A DNA stretch of 37,483 bases. It comes from Candidatus Krumholzibacteriia bacterium. GTDB lineage: Bacteria > Krumholzibacteriota > Krumholzibacteriia > Krumholzibacteriales > Krumholzibacteriaceae. The DNA lies in contig JALOPX010000005.1 in NCBI GenBank assembly GCA_025453655.1, positions 1-37,483 of the forward strand. The letters run 5' to 3'. A model generated the notes under the pieces. It saw only the letters and a list, made by a program, of their open reading frames with translations. It had not been told where the DNA came from and searched no databases. Below are positions 25,313-32,653 of this stretch, piece after piece. The first letter of the stretch is position 1; every line of letters begins with the position of its first letter. A program made the position numbers and the translations under genes.

Positions 25313-27475
25313 ATGCATCGATCGAACTTCCGGATAAATACGGCGCTTGACGTCGTCGACGCGGCCCTTCGCCGCGACAAAAGATGGATAGTCGCGCTAT
25401 TCGCGTTCGCCTTCGTCCTGAAGCTAGTATTTATCCTGCAAAGCCTGGGCTCGCTCCAGATGAGGGTTCCGATACTCGACGCGAGGTTCTACGACGAAAC
25501 GGCGCGCGATATAGCCGCCGGGCATATCATCCGCGGGGAAGCTTTCTTCATGGGTCCGTTATACCCATATTTCATGGCCATAGTGTACGGCGTATTCGGC
25601 AGTAGCCTCCTCGCCAAAGGGCTTGTTCAGATCGCCGGCGGATCGCTTACCGTCGTGCTGACCTTCCTGATCGGTTCGAGGGTTTTCAGGCCCTCCGTCG
25701 GCATGCTTGGCGCCCTGATGCTGGCCCTTTACGGGACCGCGACCTTTTACGAAGGGCAGATGCTGATGATGTGGCTCGGGACCCTTCTCAACATGCTGAT
25801 GCTGTTCGTGCTGCTGCGGGAGCCAGCCGGGAAGAGGGGCGAGCCGGCTCCCCCGCGGGAATCCGGCAAAAGGGGGGGCGGGCCCGCCCGGCTCCGCGGA
25901 TCCTGCAAAGATGGGATTACGCCCGCGCCGCGGCGCGATGCCCTGCGGTTTGCCCTCGCCGGAGCGCTGCTCGGGCTTTCGGCTCTCGCGAGGGTCAATA
26001 TCCTGATTTTTCTCCCCGTAATCCTCGTCTGGATTCTCTTCGTCGATATCGACGGCAAAGGCCGGCGCTTCATCCGCGCCGCCGCCCTTGTGGCCGGAGC
26101 TTTCGCCGCTATCCTGCCGGCGACTGTTCACAACTACGCGGTGAGCCGGGATTTCGTCCTGATAACGTCCAACGGCGGCGTGAATTTCTATGTCGGCAAC
26201 AACGCGGAAGCGACCGGGACCTACGATCCGCCGATGGGGATAAACATGCAGGCCGATCCGACGACGCGTAGGTACGTGGAACGGGCCCTGGGGCGCGAAC
26301 TGAAACCCTCCGCGATCTCCCGCTACTGGATGGACAGGTCGCTCGCCTTCATCAGGGAGCATCCGGGCAGGGAGGCGGCCCTGCTGGTCAGAAAGGCGTC
26401 CATCTTCATCAACGGGTTCGAATGGCCGCAGATAGAGAGCTACGACCTGTCAAAAGGCAGGTACGGGATCTTCAGGATTCTTTTCGTGAACTTCCATATG
26501 ATCGTTTCGCTCGGTCTCGTCGGCATGATCTTCGGTTTTCGTTTATGGAGACGGCACTTTCTCCTTCATTGGTTCGTGACGGCCTATTCGTTGTCGATAA
26601 TATTCTTTTTCGTCACGGACAGGTACCGGATACAGATCGTGCCCGTGCTGAGCCTCTTCGCCGCCTATGCGCTGCTCGAAATATTTCCCCGCGTATCGGC
26701 CCGTTCGCCGCGTGCCTGGTTTGCGCCCGCCCTTTTCGTCCTGCTGCTTTTCATGACGCGCCCGGGGCTGTTCGCGATCGACGGACGGCATCTGGTATCG
26801 CGCGAGCACATTCACGAAGCCTGGAGATGGAGCGCGATCGGGGAGAGCGGCAGGGCGCTGGAGGAGATGAGCCGGGCGGTTCAAATCCGGCCCGGAGATC
26901 CGGAGCCTTACATCCACAGGGCCGCCATCAACAGGGATTCGGGGAGGCTGCCGCAGGCGGTCGACGATTATAACAGCGCCATCGCGATCGACCCCGGCAA
27001 TCCATCCGTTCGTTACAATCTCGCGCAGGTACTGCAGGACGCGGGCGATTACACGGCCGCCGTCCGGGAATACCGCAAGGCGATCGACCTCGATCCCCAC
27101 ATGATCGAGGCTTACAACAACCTCGGTGTCGCCTACCGGATGATGAAGGATTACGAAAACGCGGTGCGTTCCTTCACGAAGGTCATAGAGATCGATCCGC
27201 GCCATATCAAGGCCTATAACAACCTCGGGGCCGCCCTCGCCGAAGGGGGCGACACTGACGCCGCCATACAATATTTCAGGGAGGCGATAAGGCGCGATCC
27301 CGCCTACCCTCATTCCTACAAGAATCTCGCCATGGCTTATATTGAACAGAATCGTCTCGCAGATGCGGCGGCGAGCCTCGAAAAGTGCCTGGAGCTTGCT
27401 CCGGGTGACGCGGCCGCATCGGCGATCCTTGGCGAGGTGAGGAACGCGATCGAAGCCCGCCGCCGTTCCGATTGA
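25313..27475 (+). CDS. GT-C (GT39-like) glycosyltransferase fused to TPR repeats
   Basis: A 720-residue membrane protein. The N-terminal ~480 residues are a polyprenyl-phosphate-sugar-dependent glycosyltransferase of the ArnT/PMT class, with about ten helices and the first-loop acidic motif LDARFYDETARDIAAG (Asp56, Asp61, Glu62). The C-terminal part (about 500-715) has around six tetratricopeptide repeats (for example YNNLGVAYRMMKDYENAVRSFTKVIEIDP). I infer a periplasmic or lumen-side sugar transfer to protein or lipid, with TPRs recruiting partners. The ATG at 25313 has no good ribosome site; a GTG at 25289 is an alternative. The frame runs on upstream to 24332, but that part is antisense to the permease and not coding. 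Residues 168-207 are an unusual Pro/Gly/Arg-rich insertion. Confidence 0.85.
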   Translation: MHRSNFRINTALDVVDAALRRDKRWIVALFAFAFVLKLVFILQSLGSLQMRVPILDARFYDETARDIAAGHIIRGEAFFMGPLYPYFMAIVYGVFGSSLLAKGLVQIAGGSLTVVLTFLIGSRVFRPSVGMLGALMLALYGTATFYEGQMLMMWLGTLLNMLMLFVLLREPAGKRGEPAPPRESGKRGGGPARLRGSCKDGITPAPRRDALRFALAGALLGLSALARVNILIFLPVILVWILFVDIDGKGRRFIRAAALVAGAFAAILPATVHNYAVSRDFVLITSNGGVNFYVGNNAEATGTYDPPMGINMQADPTTRRYVERALGRELKPSAISRYWMDRSLAFIREHPGREAALLVRKASIFINGFEWPQIESYDLSKGRYGIFRILFVNFHMIVSLGLVGMIFGFRLWRRHFLLHWFVTAYSLSIIFFFVTDRYRIQIVPVLSLFAAYALLEIFPRVSARSPRAWFAPALFVLLLFMTRPGLFAIDGRHLVSREHIHEAWRWSAIGESGRALEEMSRAVQIRPGDPEPYIHRAAINRDSGRLPQAVDDYNSAIAIDPGNPSVRYNLAQVLQDAGDYTAAVREYRKAIDLDPHMIEAYNNLGVAYRMMKDYENAVRSFTKVIEIDPRHIKAYNNLGAALAEGGDTDAAIQYFREAIRRDPAYPHSYKNLAMAYIEQNRLADAAASLEKCLELAPGDAAASAILGEVRNAIEARRRSD
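25814..25933 (+). repeat. In-frame degenerate tandem repeat in the glycosyltransferase gene
   Basis: Three units of 42, 36 and 42 bp encode LREPAGKRGEPAPP, RESGKRGGGPAR and LRGSCKDGITPAPR. They share the pattern (L)R-x-(P/S)-x-(G/C)-K-x-G-x2-PAP and fall in a cytoplasmic loop between two helices. The DNA here is even more G/C-rich than its surroundings. It looks like a slippage-born insertion that keeps the frame. Confidence 0.6.
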
Positions 27476-27837
27476 TGCATTATGAAATGAACGGCGCTTT
27501 GTCGCAATGCCGCGCGCTTTCGGGGCCGCTTTGCGGAGGCGGAGGAGCGTTGACCGGGTGTACCGATACGTCCAGGAGGAGCCGCCGGATTGGTCCTGCA
27601 GGTACGGAATGTAAGGAAGATTAAAGCAACAGGAGGAGCGCGAAGGAACGTATTTTCTTTGTAACTGAATATAAGAAATGGCATTGCGCGATTACCTCGG
27701 GACATTTTTTATGGCATCCTTGCGTGGCATGACACTTGCCGATATCTTCAACGGATGGGAATGCGCGGCACAGGATGCCGACAGTAAATCAGAGCCCGGC
27801 AGGCAGCATATCATCTTAGGCGAAAGGAGCCTGAACT
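27476..27837. other. Intergenic region upstream of the DUF4382 lipoprotein gene
   Basis: 362 bp without a credible gene. It contains a sigma-54-type promoter motif at 27725-27739, and two purine-rich AGGAGGAG stretches (near 27574 and 27631) that are not followed by a start codon with a long frame. No terminator for the glycosyltransferase gene is evident. Confidence 0.5.
27725..27739 (+). promoter_or_regulatory. Sigma-54 (RpoN) type -24/-12 promoter
   Basis: TGGCATGACACTTGC matches the consensus TGGCAC-N5-TTGC at all strongly conserved positions, with GG and GC separated by the required 10 bases. Transcription would begin near 27751, giving an ~87-base leader before the ATG at 27838. The rpoN gene and the enhancer-binding activator are not in the window, so this rests on the motif alone. 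Confidence 0.6.
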
Positions 27838-28692
27838 ATGAACTCACGTACCATGCGATTGATATTCACGGCGGGGGCCGTGTTGCTGTTGGTGATGGGA
27901 GGCTTTATATCATGCTCTGAAACCACGAGCACCGACGCGGAGACCGGCACACTGCGAATGGTGCTTGTCGACGCTCCGGCGGATCTGGAAGGCGTCGAAA
28001 GCCTGGAGATCGTTTTCGACAGGGTGATGGTTCACCGGGGAATATGTCAGGATGAGGATTCGACCGATGGATGGATCACAGTTCTCAGCGACACGCTTCC
28101 GGTGGAACAGAGGACCTTCGATTTGATCGAACTGGTCAACGGCGATTTCGGGATCATCTGCGAGGATGATCTCGAAGCCGGCGCCTATACTCAGATCCGG
28201 ATCATTATCGAGAGCGCCACCCTGGTCGTGGACGGAGAGCCTCAGGATCTCTTCATCCCGAGCGGCGAGCAGTCGGGCATCAAGCTCGTCGGCGGCTTCA
28301 AGGTCGATCCTGGCGTCATAACCGCGCTCACCCTGGACTTCGACGTGGCGAAGTCTCTTCATGAGGCACCTCCGGGAAGCGGCAGGTACATTCTGAGGCC
28401 GACGATACGCCTCACGCAGACGACCCTTTCGGGCACCATCTCCGGGACGGTGCTCCCCGCCGGCATCGGCTCCGTGATCTACGCGCTCGATCCCTCCACC
28501 GTCGACACGGTGGCTTCGACACTGGCCGATCCGGTCACGGGAGAGTATGTGCTGCAGGCTCTGCTTGCGGGCATTTACGATGTACGGGCGAGCGCGGTCG
28601 GTTACACGGACTCCACCAGGACCGGGATAGCGGTCACCGCCGGGGTCAACACCCCGGATGTGGACTTCGAGCTTATCCCGTCCGGTATCTGA
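27838..28692 (+). CDS. DUF4382-family lipoprotein
   Basis: A 284-residue exported lipoprotein: a signal sequence with lipobox FISC places the lipidated Cys at residue 26. Residues 37-195 are a DUF4382 domain (GTLRMVLVDAPADLEGVESLEIVFDRVMVH; FDLIELVNGDFGIICEDDLEAGAYTQIRI; FDVAKSLHE). Residues 200-280 resemble a carboxypeptidase-regulatory/SdrD B-like beta sandwich (LSGTISGTVLPAG; YVLQALLAGIYDVRASAVGYTDS). Function is unknown; the beta domains suggest a surface or periplasmic binding role. AAGGAG lies about 9 bases upstream of the start. It has its own promoter motif and a strong terminator, so it is probably a single-gene transcript. Confidence 0.85.
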   Translation: MNSRTMRLIFTAGAVLLLVMGGFISCSETTSTDAETGTLRMVLVDAPADLEGVESLEIVFDRVMVHRGICQDEDSTDGWITVLSDTLPVEQRTFDLIELVNGDFGIICEDDLEAGAYTQIRIIIESATLVVDGEPQDLFIPSGEQSGIKLVGGFKVDPGVITALTLDFDVAKSLHEAPPGSGRYILRPTIRLTQTTLSGTISGTVLPAGIGSVIYALDPSTVDTVASTLADPVTGEYVLQALLAGIYDVRASAVGYTDSTRTGIAVTAGVNTPDVDFELIPSGI

Positions 28693-28717
28693 GTCGCTTG
28701 AAAAATCAATGGATTGG

Positions 28718-28749
28718 AGGGCGGCGGGGTTTCCCCGCCGCCCTTTTTT
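28718..28749 (+). terminator. Strong intrinsic terminator after the DUF4382 gene
   Basis: AGGGCGGCGGGG (28718-28729) and CCCCGCCGCCCT (28733-28744) form a perfect 12-bp stem with a TTT loop, followed by a run of T to 28749. It lies 26 bp after the stop codon. Confidence 0.95.
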
Positions 28750-28828
28750 ATGGCGGCTTCGCGGGGAACTCTCAGTTGCCCAAACTGGCAATAGCAGAAT
28801 AATTCTGTTTTACCTTACGATTCCACTG

Positions 28829-28855
28829 GAAGCCCGGGCTTCGGGATATTATAAT
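28829..28855 (+). promoter_or_regulatory. Promoter and palindromic operator of the glutaryl-CoA dehydrogenase operon
   Basis: A perfect -10 hexamer TATAAT lies at 28850-28855. The 14-bp perfect palindrome GAAGCCCGGGCTTC (28829-28842) sits over the place of the -35 element; the best -35 there (TGGAAG, 28827-28832) is poor. A weak -35 overlapped by a palindrome is what one expects of a promoter controlled by a bound regulator. Transcription would start near 28862, leaving an ~120-base leader. Confidence 0.5.
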
Positions 28856-28867
28856 TCCTCCTGTTTA

Positions 28868-28930
28868 ACGGCCCCGGCAGGGGTAGGATTCGAATCGCGA
28901 CGGCCCCGGCAGGGGCCCGATTTGAATCGC
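28868..28930 (+). repeat. Two tandem 32-bp-period repeats in the operon leader
   Basis: Copies at 28868-28898 and 28900-28930 share ACGGCCCCGGCAGGGG, then a variable three bases, then GATTYGAATCGC. Each copy contains a potential CCCC-GGCA-GGGG hairpin and the palindrome GATTCGAATC or near-palindrome GATTTGAATC. They lie inside the predicted 5' leader. Confidence 0.75.
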
Positions 28931-28954
28931 AACCGGCCGCGCCGCCGGCCGGTT
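28931..28954 (+). promoter_or_regulatory. Leader hairpin before the ribosome site
   Basis: AACCGGCC (28931-28938) and GGCCGGTT (28947-28954) form an 8-bp stem with an 8-nt loop, ending 17 bases before the AGGAGG ribosome site of the dehydrogenase gene. It directly abuts the tandem repeats and could be a translational or attenuation control element. Confidence 0.4.
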
Positions 28955-28983
28955 TGAAAACGCCACAAAAACAGGAGGAACGC

Positions 28984-30159
28984 ATGGCTTACCAACCGCT
29001 CGATTTCTACAATATAGAAGAACTCCTCAACGAGGAGGAGATCCTGATCAGGGATACGACGCGCAAGTTCGTCGACAAGGAGGTCATGCCGATAATCGCC
29101 GAGGAATGGGAAGCGGCGACCTTCCCGAAATCCCTCATTCAGAAGATGGCCGAGCTGGGCATCCTCGGACCTTTCGTGCCTGCAAAATACGGCGGATCCG
29201 AGGCCTCCTACACGACGTACGGCCTGATCTGCCAGGAGCTCGAGAGGGGCGATTCGGGCGTCAGGAGCTTCGCCTCGGTTCAGGGAAGCCTCGTCATGTA
29301 TCCGATCTGGAAGTTCGGGTCCGAAGAGCAGAAGATGGAATACCTGCCGAAGCTCGCCTCCGGGAAACTGATAGGATGCTTCGGGCTCACCGAGCCCGAC
29401 GCCGGATCGGATCCGCGCTCGATGATCACGAGGGCCCACAAGGACGGCAATCACTGGATCCTCAACGGCGCCAAGATGTGGATTACGAACGGCTCAATGG
29501 CCGACATAGCGGTCGTCTGGGCCAAGGACGACGAGGGCAGGATTCGCGGATTCGTCGTTCACAAGGAAGACAAGGGATTCTCCGCTCCGGAGCAGAAGCA
29601 CAAGGTATCGCTTCGCGCCTCGGTTACATCGGAGCTTGTTTTCGAGGACGTACGCATCCCGGCCGACAGGGAGCTTCCGAACACGAGCGACCTGAAGAGC
29701 CCGCTGATGTGCCTGACCTCGGCCCGCTACGGGATCGCGTGGGGCGCCGTCGGCGTCCTGCAGGCGGTTCTCGACGAGGCGATACGCTACAGCCAGGAGA
29801 GGATCATGTTCGGCAAGCCGATCGCGTCCTTCCAGCTCACGCAGCAGAAACTCGCCGAGCTGGCGACGGACCTTTCGAACTCGCAGCTCGCCGCCCTGAG
29901 GGTGGGAAGGCTGGCCGACGAGGGCAAGATGAAGCATTACCACGTTTCCATGATAAAGAGGCACAACGTCAACGCGGCCCTTCTCGGGGCGCGCAAGGTG
30001 AGGGGCATGCTCGGGGCGAACGGGATCACCCTCGAGTACCAGGCGATCCGCCACATGTGCAACATGGAATCGGTGCAGACCTATGAGGGAACCTTCGAGA
30101 TTCACACGTTGATACTTGGAGAGCATCTTACGGGAATATCGGCGTTCAGCAACACGTGA
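28984..30159 (+). CDS. gcdH: Glutaryl-CoA dehydrogenase
   Basis: A 391-residue acyl-CoA dehydrogenase that oxidises and, in most members, decarboxylates glutaryl-CoA to crotonyl-CoA, passing electrons to ETF. Family-specific residues are clear: SGVRSFASVQGSLVM puts Arg94-Ser95 at the same numbers as mature human GCDH. IGCFGLTEPDAGSDP and MWITNGSMADIAVVWA bind FAD. SARYGIAWGAVG and TYEGTFEIHTLILGEHLTG follow, the latter carrying the catalytic base Glu368 (human Glu370). Glu87 is also kept. Whether this is a decarboxylating enzyme cannot be settled by eye. The ATG at 28984 has AGGAGG 6 bases upstream. It leads an operon with a 2-oxoacid:ferredoxin oxidoreductase, whose likely product would be its substrate. 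Confidence 0.93.
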   Translation: MAYQPLDFYNIEELLNEEEILIRDTTRKFVDKEVMPIIAEEWEAATFPKSLIQKMAELGILGPFVPAKYGGSEASYTTYGLICQELERGDSGVRSFASVQGSLVMYPIWKFGSEEQKMEYLPKLASGKLIGCFGLTEPDAGSDPRSMITRAHKDGNHWILNGAKMWITNGSMADIAVVWAKDDEGRIRGFVVHKEDKGFSAPEQKHKVSLRASVTSELVFEDVRIPADRELPNTSDLKSPLMCLTSARYGIAWGAVGVLQAVLDEAIRYSQERIMFGKPIASFQLTQQKLAELATDLSNSQLAALRVGRLADEGKMKHYHVSMIKRHNVNAALLGARKVRGMLGANGITLEYQAIRHMCNMESVQTYEGTFEIHTLILGEHLTGISAFSNT

Positions 30160-30185
30160 GCGCCGGCACGAAACCGAGAGGGAGT

Positions 30186-31307
30186 ATGAACAGCAAACCG
30201 AAAAAGGTCCTGCTCGACGGCTCGATGCTGATCATCGAATCGCTCGTCAGAGCCGGAGCCGACGTCTTCATAGGGTACCCGATCACGCCGGCGAACAATC
30301 TCTATTCTTACGGGGCGAAACGATTCCCCGCGGCCCTTGCCGCCCCCGACGAGATCACGACGCTGCAGTGGATGTCGGGCTACGCGGCGGCGGGCAAGAT
30401 CCCCGTCTCCGCGACCTCCTTCCCCGGGTACGCGCTGATGATCGAGTCGATAAACATGGCTTACATGATGGAGCTTCCGATGGTGATCGTGCTCGCGCAG
30501 CGCCTCGGGCCTGCGACCGGAACGGCGACGATGGGGGCTCAGGGGGACGTGCTCCTGATGAACGGCACGATCTCGGGAGGCAGCTCGCTGCCGACGCTCT
30601 GCATCTCGAACGTCGACGACTGCTGGTCACTTCCCCCCGAGGCGATAAGATGGGCGGTTCGCATGAGGACGCCGGTCGTCCTGCTCACCTCGAAGGACGA
30701 CGTGATGACCCTTCGAAGCCACGATCTTTCGTCCCTCCCGCCGATCGAAAAGATCGAGCGCGATTATTTTACGGGCGAAGGGCCTTACGCGAGTTATTCT
30801 CCCGGGGAGAATCTCGTCCCGCCTTTTCTGCCGGTCAGCGACACGAAGCACCAAGTGCGTCTTACCGCGTCGACTCACGATACGCGCGGTATACTCCAGA
30901 ACAGCACGCCGGAGGCGCTCGGGAACACGAAACGCCTGCAGGAAAAACTCGACAGGAATCTCGGCGATTACACATTTTATGACCTGGACGAGGAGAAAGG
31001 GGCCGGGGTTCTCGTCGTCTCGTACGGTATAACCGCCCAGGCGGCGAGGGAGGCCGTGTCGAAGCTGCGAGCCCAGGGGTCGAAGGCGTCCCTCTTCGTG
31101 CCGAAGACCCTCTTCCCGGTTCCGCCGGAATATTTCAATATCATGGAGAAATACGATCGCGTCGTGATCGCCGAGGAGAACCAGACCGGCCAGTACAGGC
31201 AGGTCCTGTTCGGATCGGGGCCGCGCCCCGGTGTAAGCGGCGTGAACGCGATAGGCAGGATCATCACACCCGGAGAAATAATTCAAGAGGTGCTTGAAAA
31301 TGGTTAA
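30186..31307 (+). CDS. 2-oxoacid:ferredoxin oxidoreductase, alpha subunit
   Basis: A 373-residue alpha (pyrimidine-binding and domain II) subunit of a CoA-acylating 2-oxoacid:ferredoxin oxidoreductase. Motifs: ADVFIGYPITPANNLY at the N-terminus, GYAAAGKIPVSATSFPGYALMIES, MELPMVIVLAQRLGPATGTATMGAQGD, and the C-terminal domain GVLVVSYGITAQAAREAV. No gamma domain is fused to it. The ATG at 30186 has GAGAGGGAG close upstream; alternatively a GTG at 30156 overlaps the dehydrogenase stop codon (GTGA) and would add ten residues. Either way the gene is translationally close to gcdH. The substrate (pyruvate, 2-oxoglutarate, 2-oxoadipate or other) is not readable directly; context favours 2-oxoadipate (inference). 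Confidence 0.92.
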   Translation: MNSKPKKVLLDGSMLIIESLVRAGADVFIGYPITPANNLYSYGAKRFPAALAAPDEITTLQWMSGYAAAGKIPVSATSFPGYALMIESINMAYMMELPMVIVLAQRLGPATGTATMGAQGDVLLMNGTISGGSSLPTLCISNVDDCWSLPPEAIRWAVRMRTPVVLLTSKDDVMTLRSHDLSSLPPIEKIERDYFTGEGPYASYSPGENLVPPFLPVSDTKHQVRLTASTHDTRGILQNSTPEALGNTKRLQEKLDRNLGDYTFYDLDEEKGAGVLVVSYGITAQAAREAVSKLRAQGSKASLFVPKTLFPVPPEYFNIMEKYDRVVIAEENQTGQYRQVLFGSGPRPGVSGVNAIGRIITPGEIIQEVLENG

Positions 31308-32595
31308 AACATTTCTTGATACGGATAACCTTCCGTTCTGCAAGGGATGCAGCCACCAGATGATCGCGCGGAGCACCGAGAAGGCTCTGCAGATCCTCGA
31401 TATCGATCCGCTCGACGTCGTCCTGGTGACCGACATCGGATGCCACGGGATCATCGACCGGAAATTCCACACGCATACCGTTCACGGCCTGCACGGCCGG
31501 TCGGTTGCCCTCGCCGCGGGTATTTCGGCGGGCCTTGCTGATCCGCGCAAGAAGGTCGTCGTCTACATAGGAGACGGCGGGACCTCGATCGGCATCAACC
31601 ACCTGCTGGGGGCCGCCCATCGCAACTTCGACATGACGGTCATCGTTCACAACAACATGCTCTACGGGATGACCGGAGGGCAGCAGAGCGACCTCACGCC
31701 CGGGAGCTTCAACATAAGGGCGTCGATGAGCGGGTTCACCGAGGAATATCTCGACGTCCTGAAGCTTGTCGAGGACGCCGGCGCGGCCTACGTGAGCAGG
31801 ATACAGGCGAAGGGGGATTTCTCCGAGGAGCTGGCGAAGGCGATGCGCGTGCCGGGCTTTTCCCTCGTGGAGGTTCTCGAGGTCTGCCCGAGCTACGGCC
31901 TGAAGCAGAACAAGGATGTCACCGTCGCCAACATAAGCGAGAAATTCGATCTGCCCCTCACGAGCCGGATGAACGAAAAGGCGAAAAGGGCCGAAATCGC
32001 CGACCGGACGAACAATCCGTCCCTTCTCGATTCGATGAAGCCTGTCTCCGTCGAGTTCGGCCACAACCTCAAGGGGCCGTTCACCCTGCTCATGGGGGGA
32101 TCGGCGGGCGAGGGCGTCCAGGTCGCCGCCGATATCTTCGCGACCGCCGCGATGTCGTGCGGATTGAACGTGACGAAGAAGGGGAGCTACCCCGTCACGG
32201 TCGGGACCGGCTACTCTGCCGTCGAGATCATCGTCTCTCCGGAAGAGATCGTCTTTACCGGGATCGGAAAGGCCGACTGGGCCGTCGTCTCGTCCGAGGA
32301 CGGGATGTCGTTCCTGAAAAAACGCATCGAGGGTATGAGCGGCGGGCGCGTGATCACCGACGCCGCGTACACGGTCCCCGGTTCAGGGGCGGTCGTTCAC
32401 GCGGGAGATTTCCGCGGGCAGGTCCCGGGCAGGGAGATCAACCTCTCGATGGCGATCGTTATGCTCGGGATATCGGGGATATTCCCCGCCGGGGCGATGG
32501 TGAAGGCGATCTCGGATAACAAGATCGGCGGGAAGATGGACGTCGCAAAGCTGGTGGCGGCGTCAGACGCGCTGCGCGCGCAGATCGGCGGGTAG
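31300..32595 (+). CDS. 2-oxoacid:ferredoxin oxidoreductase, beta-gamma fusion
   Basis: A 431-residue fusion. Residues 1 to about 250 are the beta subunit: PFCKGCSH (Cys14, Cys17), DIGCHG (Cys48) and EVCPSYG (Cys196) supply the four ligands of a [4Fe-4S] cluster. GDGGTSIGINHLL (91-103) to HNNMLYGMTGGQQSDLTP (117-134) is the thiamine-diphosphate/Mg site. Residues 258-431 are a gamma subunit (FTLLMGGSAGEGVQVAADIFATAA; KKGSYPVTVGTGYSAVEI; NLSMAIVMLGISG). A gamma domain is more commonly separate or fused to alpha; fusion behind beta is unusual. No ferredoxin-like delta subunit is present, so electrons go to a free ferredoxin. The ATG lies inside the last codons of the alpha gene (8-bp overlap), so the two are translationally coupled. 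Confidence 0.9.
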   Translation: MVKTFLDTDNLPFCKGCSHQMIARSTEKALQILDIDPLDVVLVTDIGCHGIIDRKFHTHTVHGLHGRSVALAAGISAGLADPRKKVVVYIGDGGTSIGINHLLGAAHRNFDMTVIVHNNMLYGMTGGQQSDLTPGSFNIRASMSGFTEEYLDVLKLVEDAGAAYVSRIQAKGDFSEELAKAMRVPGFSLVEVLEVCPSYGLKQNKDVTVANISEKFDLPLTSRMNEKAKRAEIADRTNNPSLLDSMKPVSVEFGHNLKGPFTLLMGGSAGEGVQVAADIFATAAMSCGLNVTKKGSYPVTVGTGYSAVEIIVSPEEIVFTGIGKADWAVVSSEDGMSFLKKRIEGMSGGRVITDAAYTVPGSGAVVHAGDFRGQVPGREINLSMAIVMLGISGIFPAGAMVKAISDNKIGGKMDVAKLVAASDALRAQIGG

Positions 32596-32653
32596 GCCCT
32601 CCGCGCGGAAGATCCATCGGGTCAGATCGGCCTTGCAGGGCGCCCGGCCCGGG

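Noticed and set aside
27678-27920. An 80-codon frame overlapping the DUF4382 gene start
   Set aside because: It crosses the sigma-54 motif and the lipoprotein ribosome site and signal peptide, and its product has no recognisable feature.
28868-28930. tRNA T-arm or attachment-site fragments, because GATTCGAATC resembles a TTCGAAT loop
   Set aside because: The base before the would-be T54 cannot pair as required, no cloverleaf or acceptor stem can be built, and no integrase gene is near; the motif is better explained as a palindrome in a tandem repeat.
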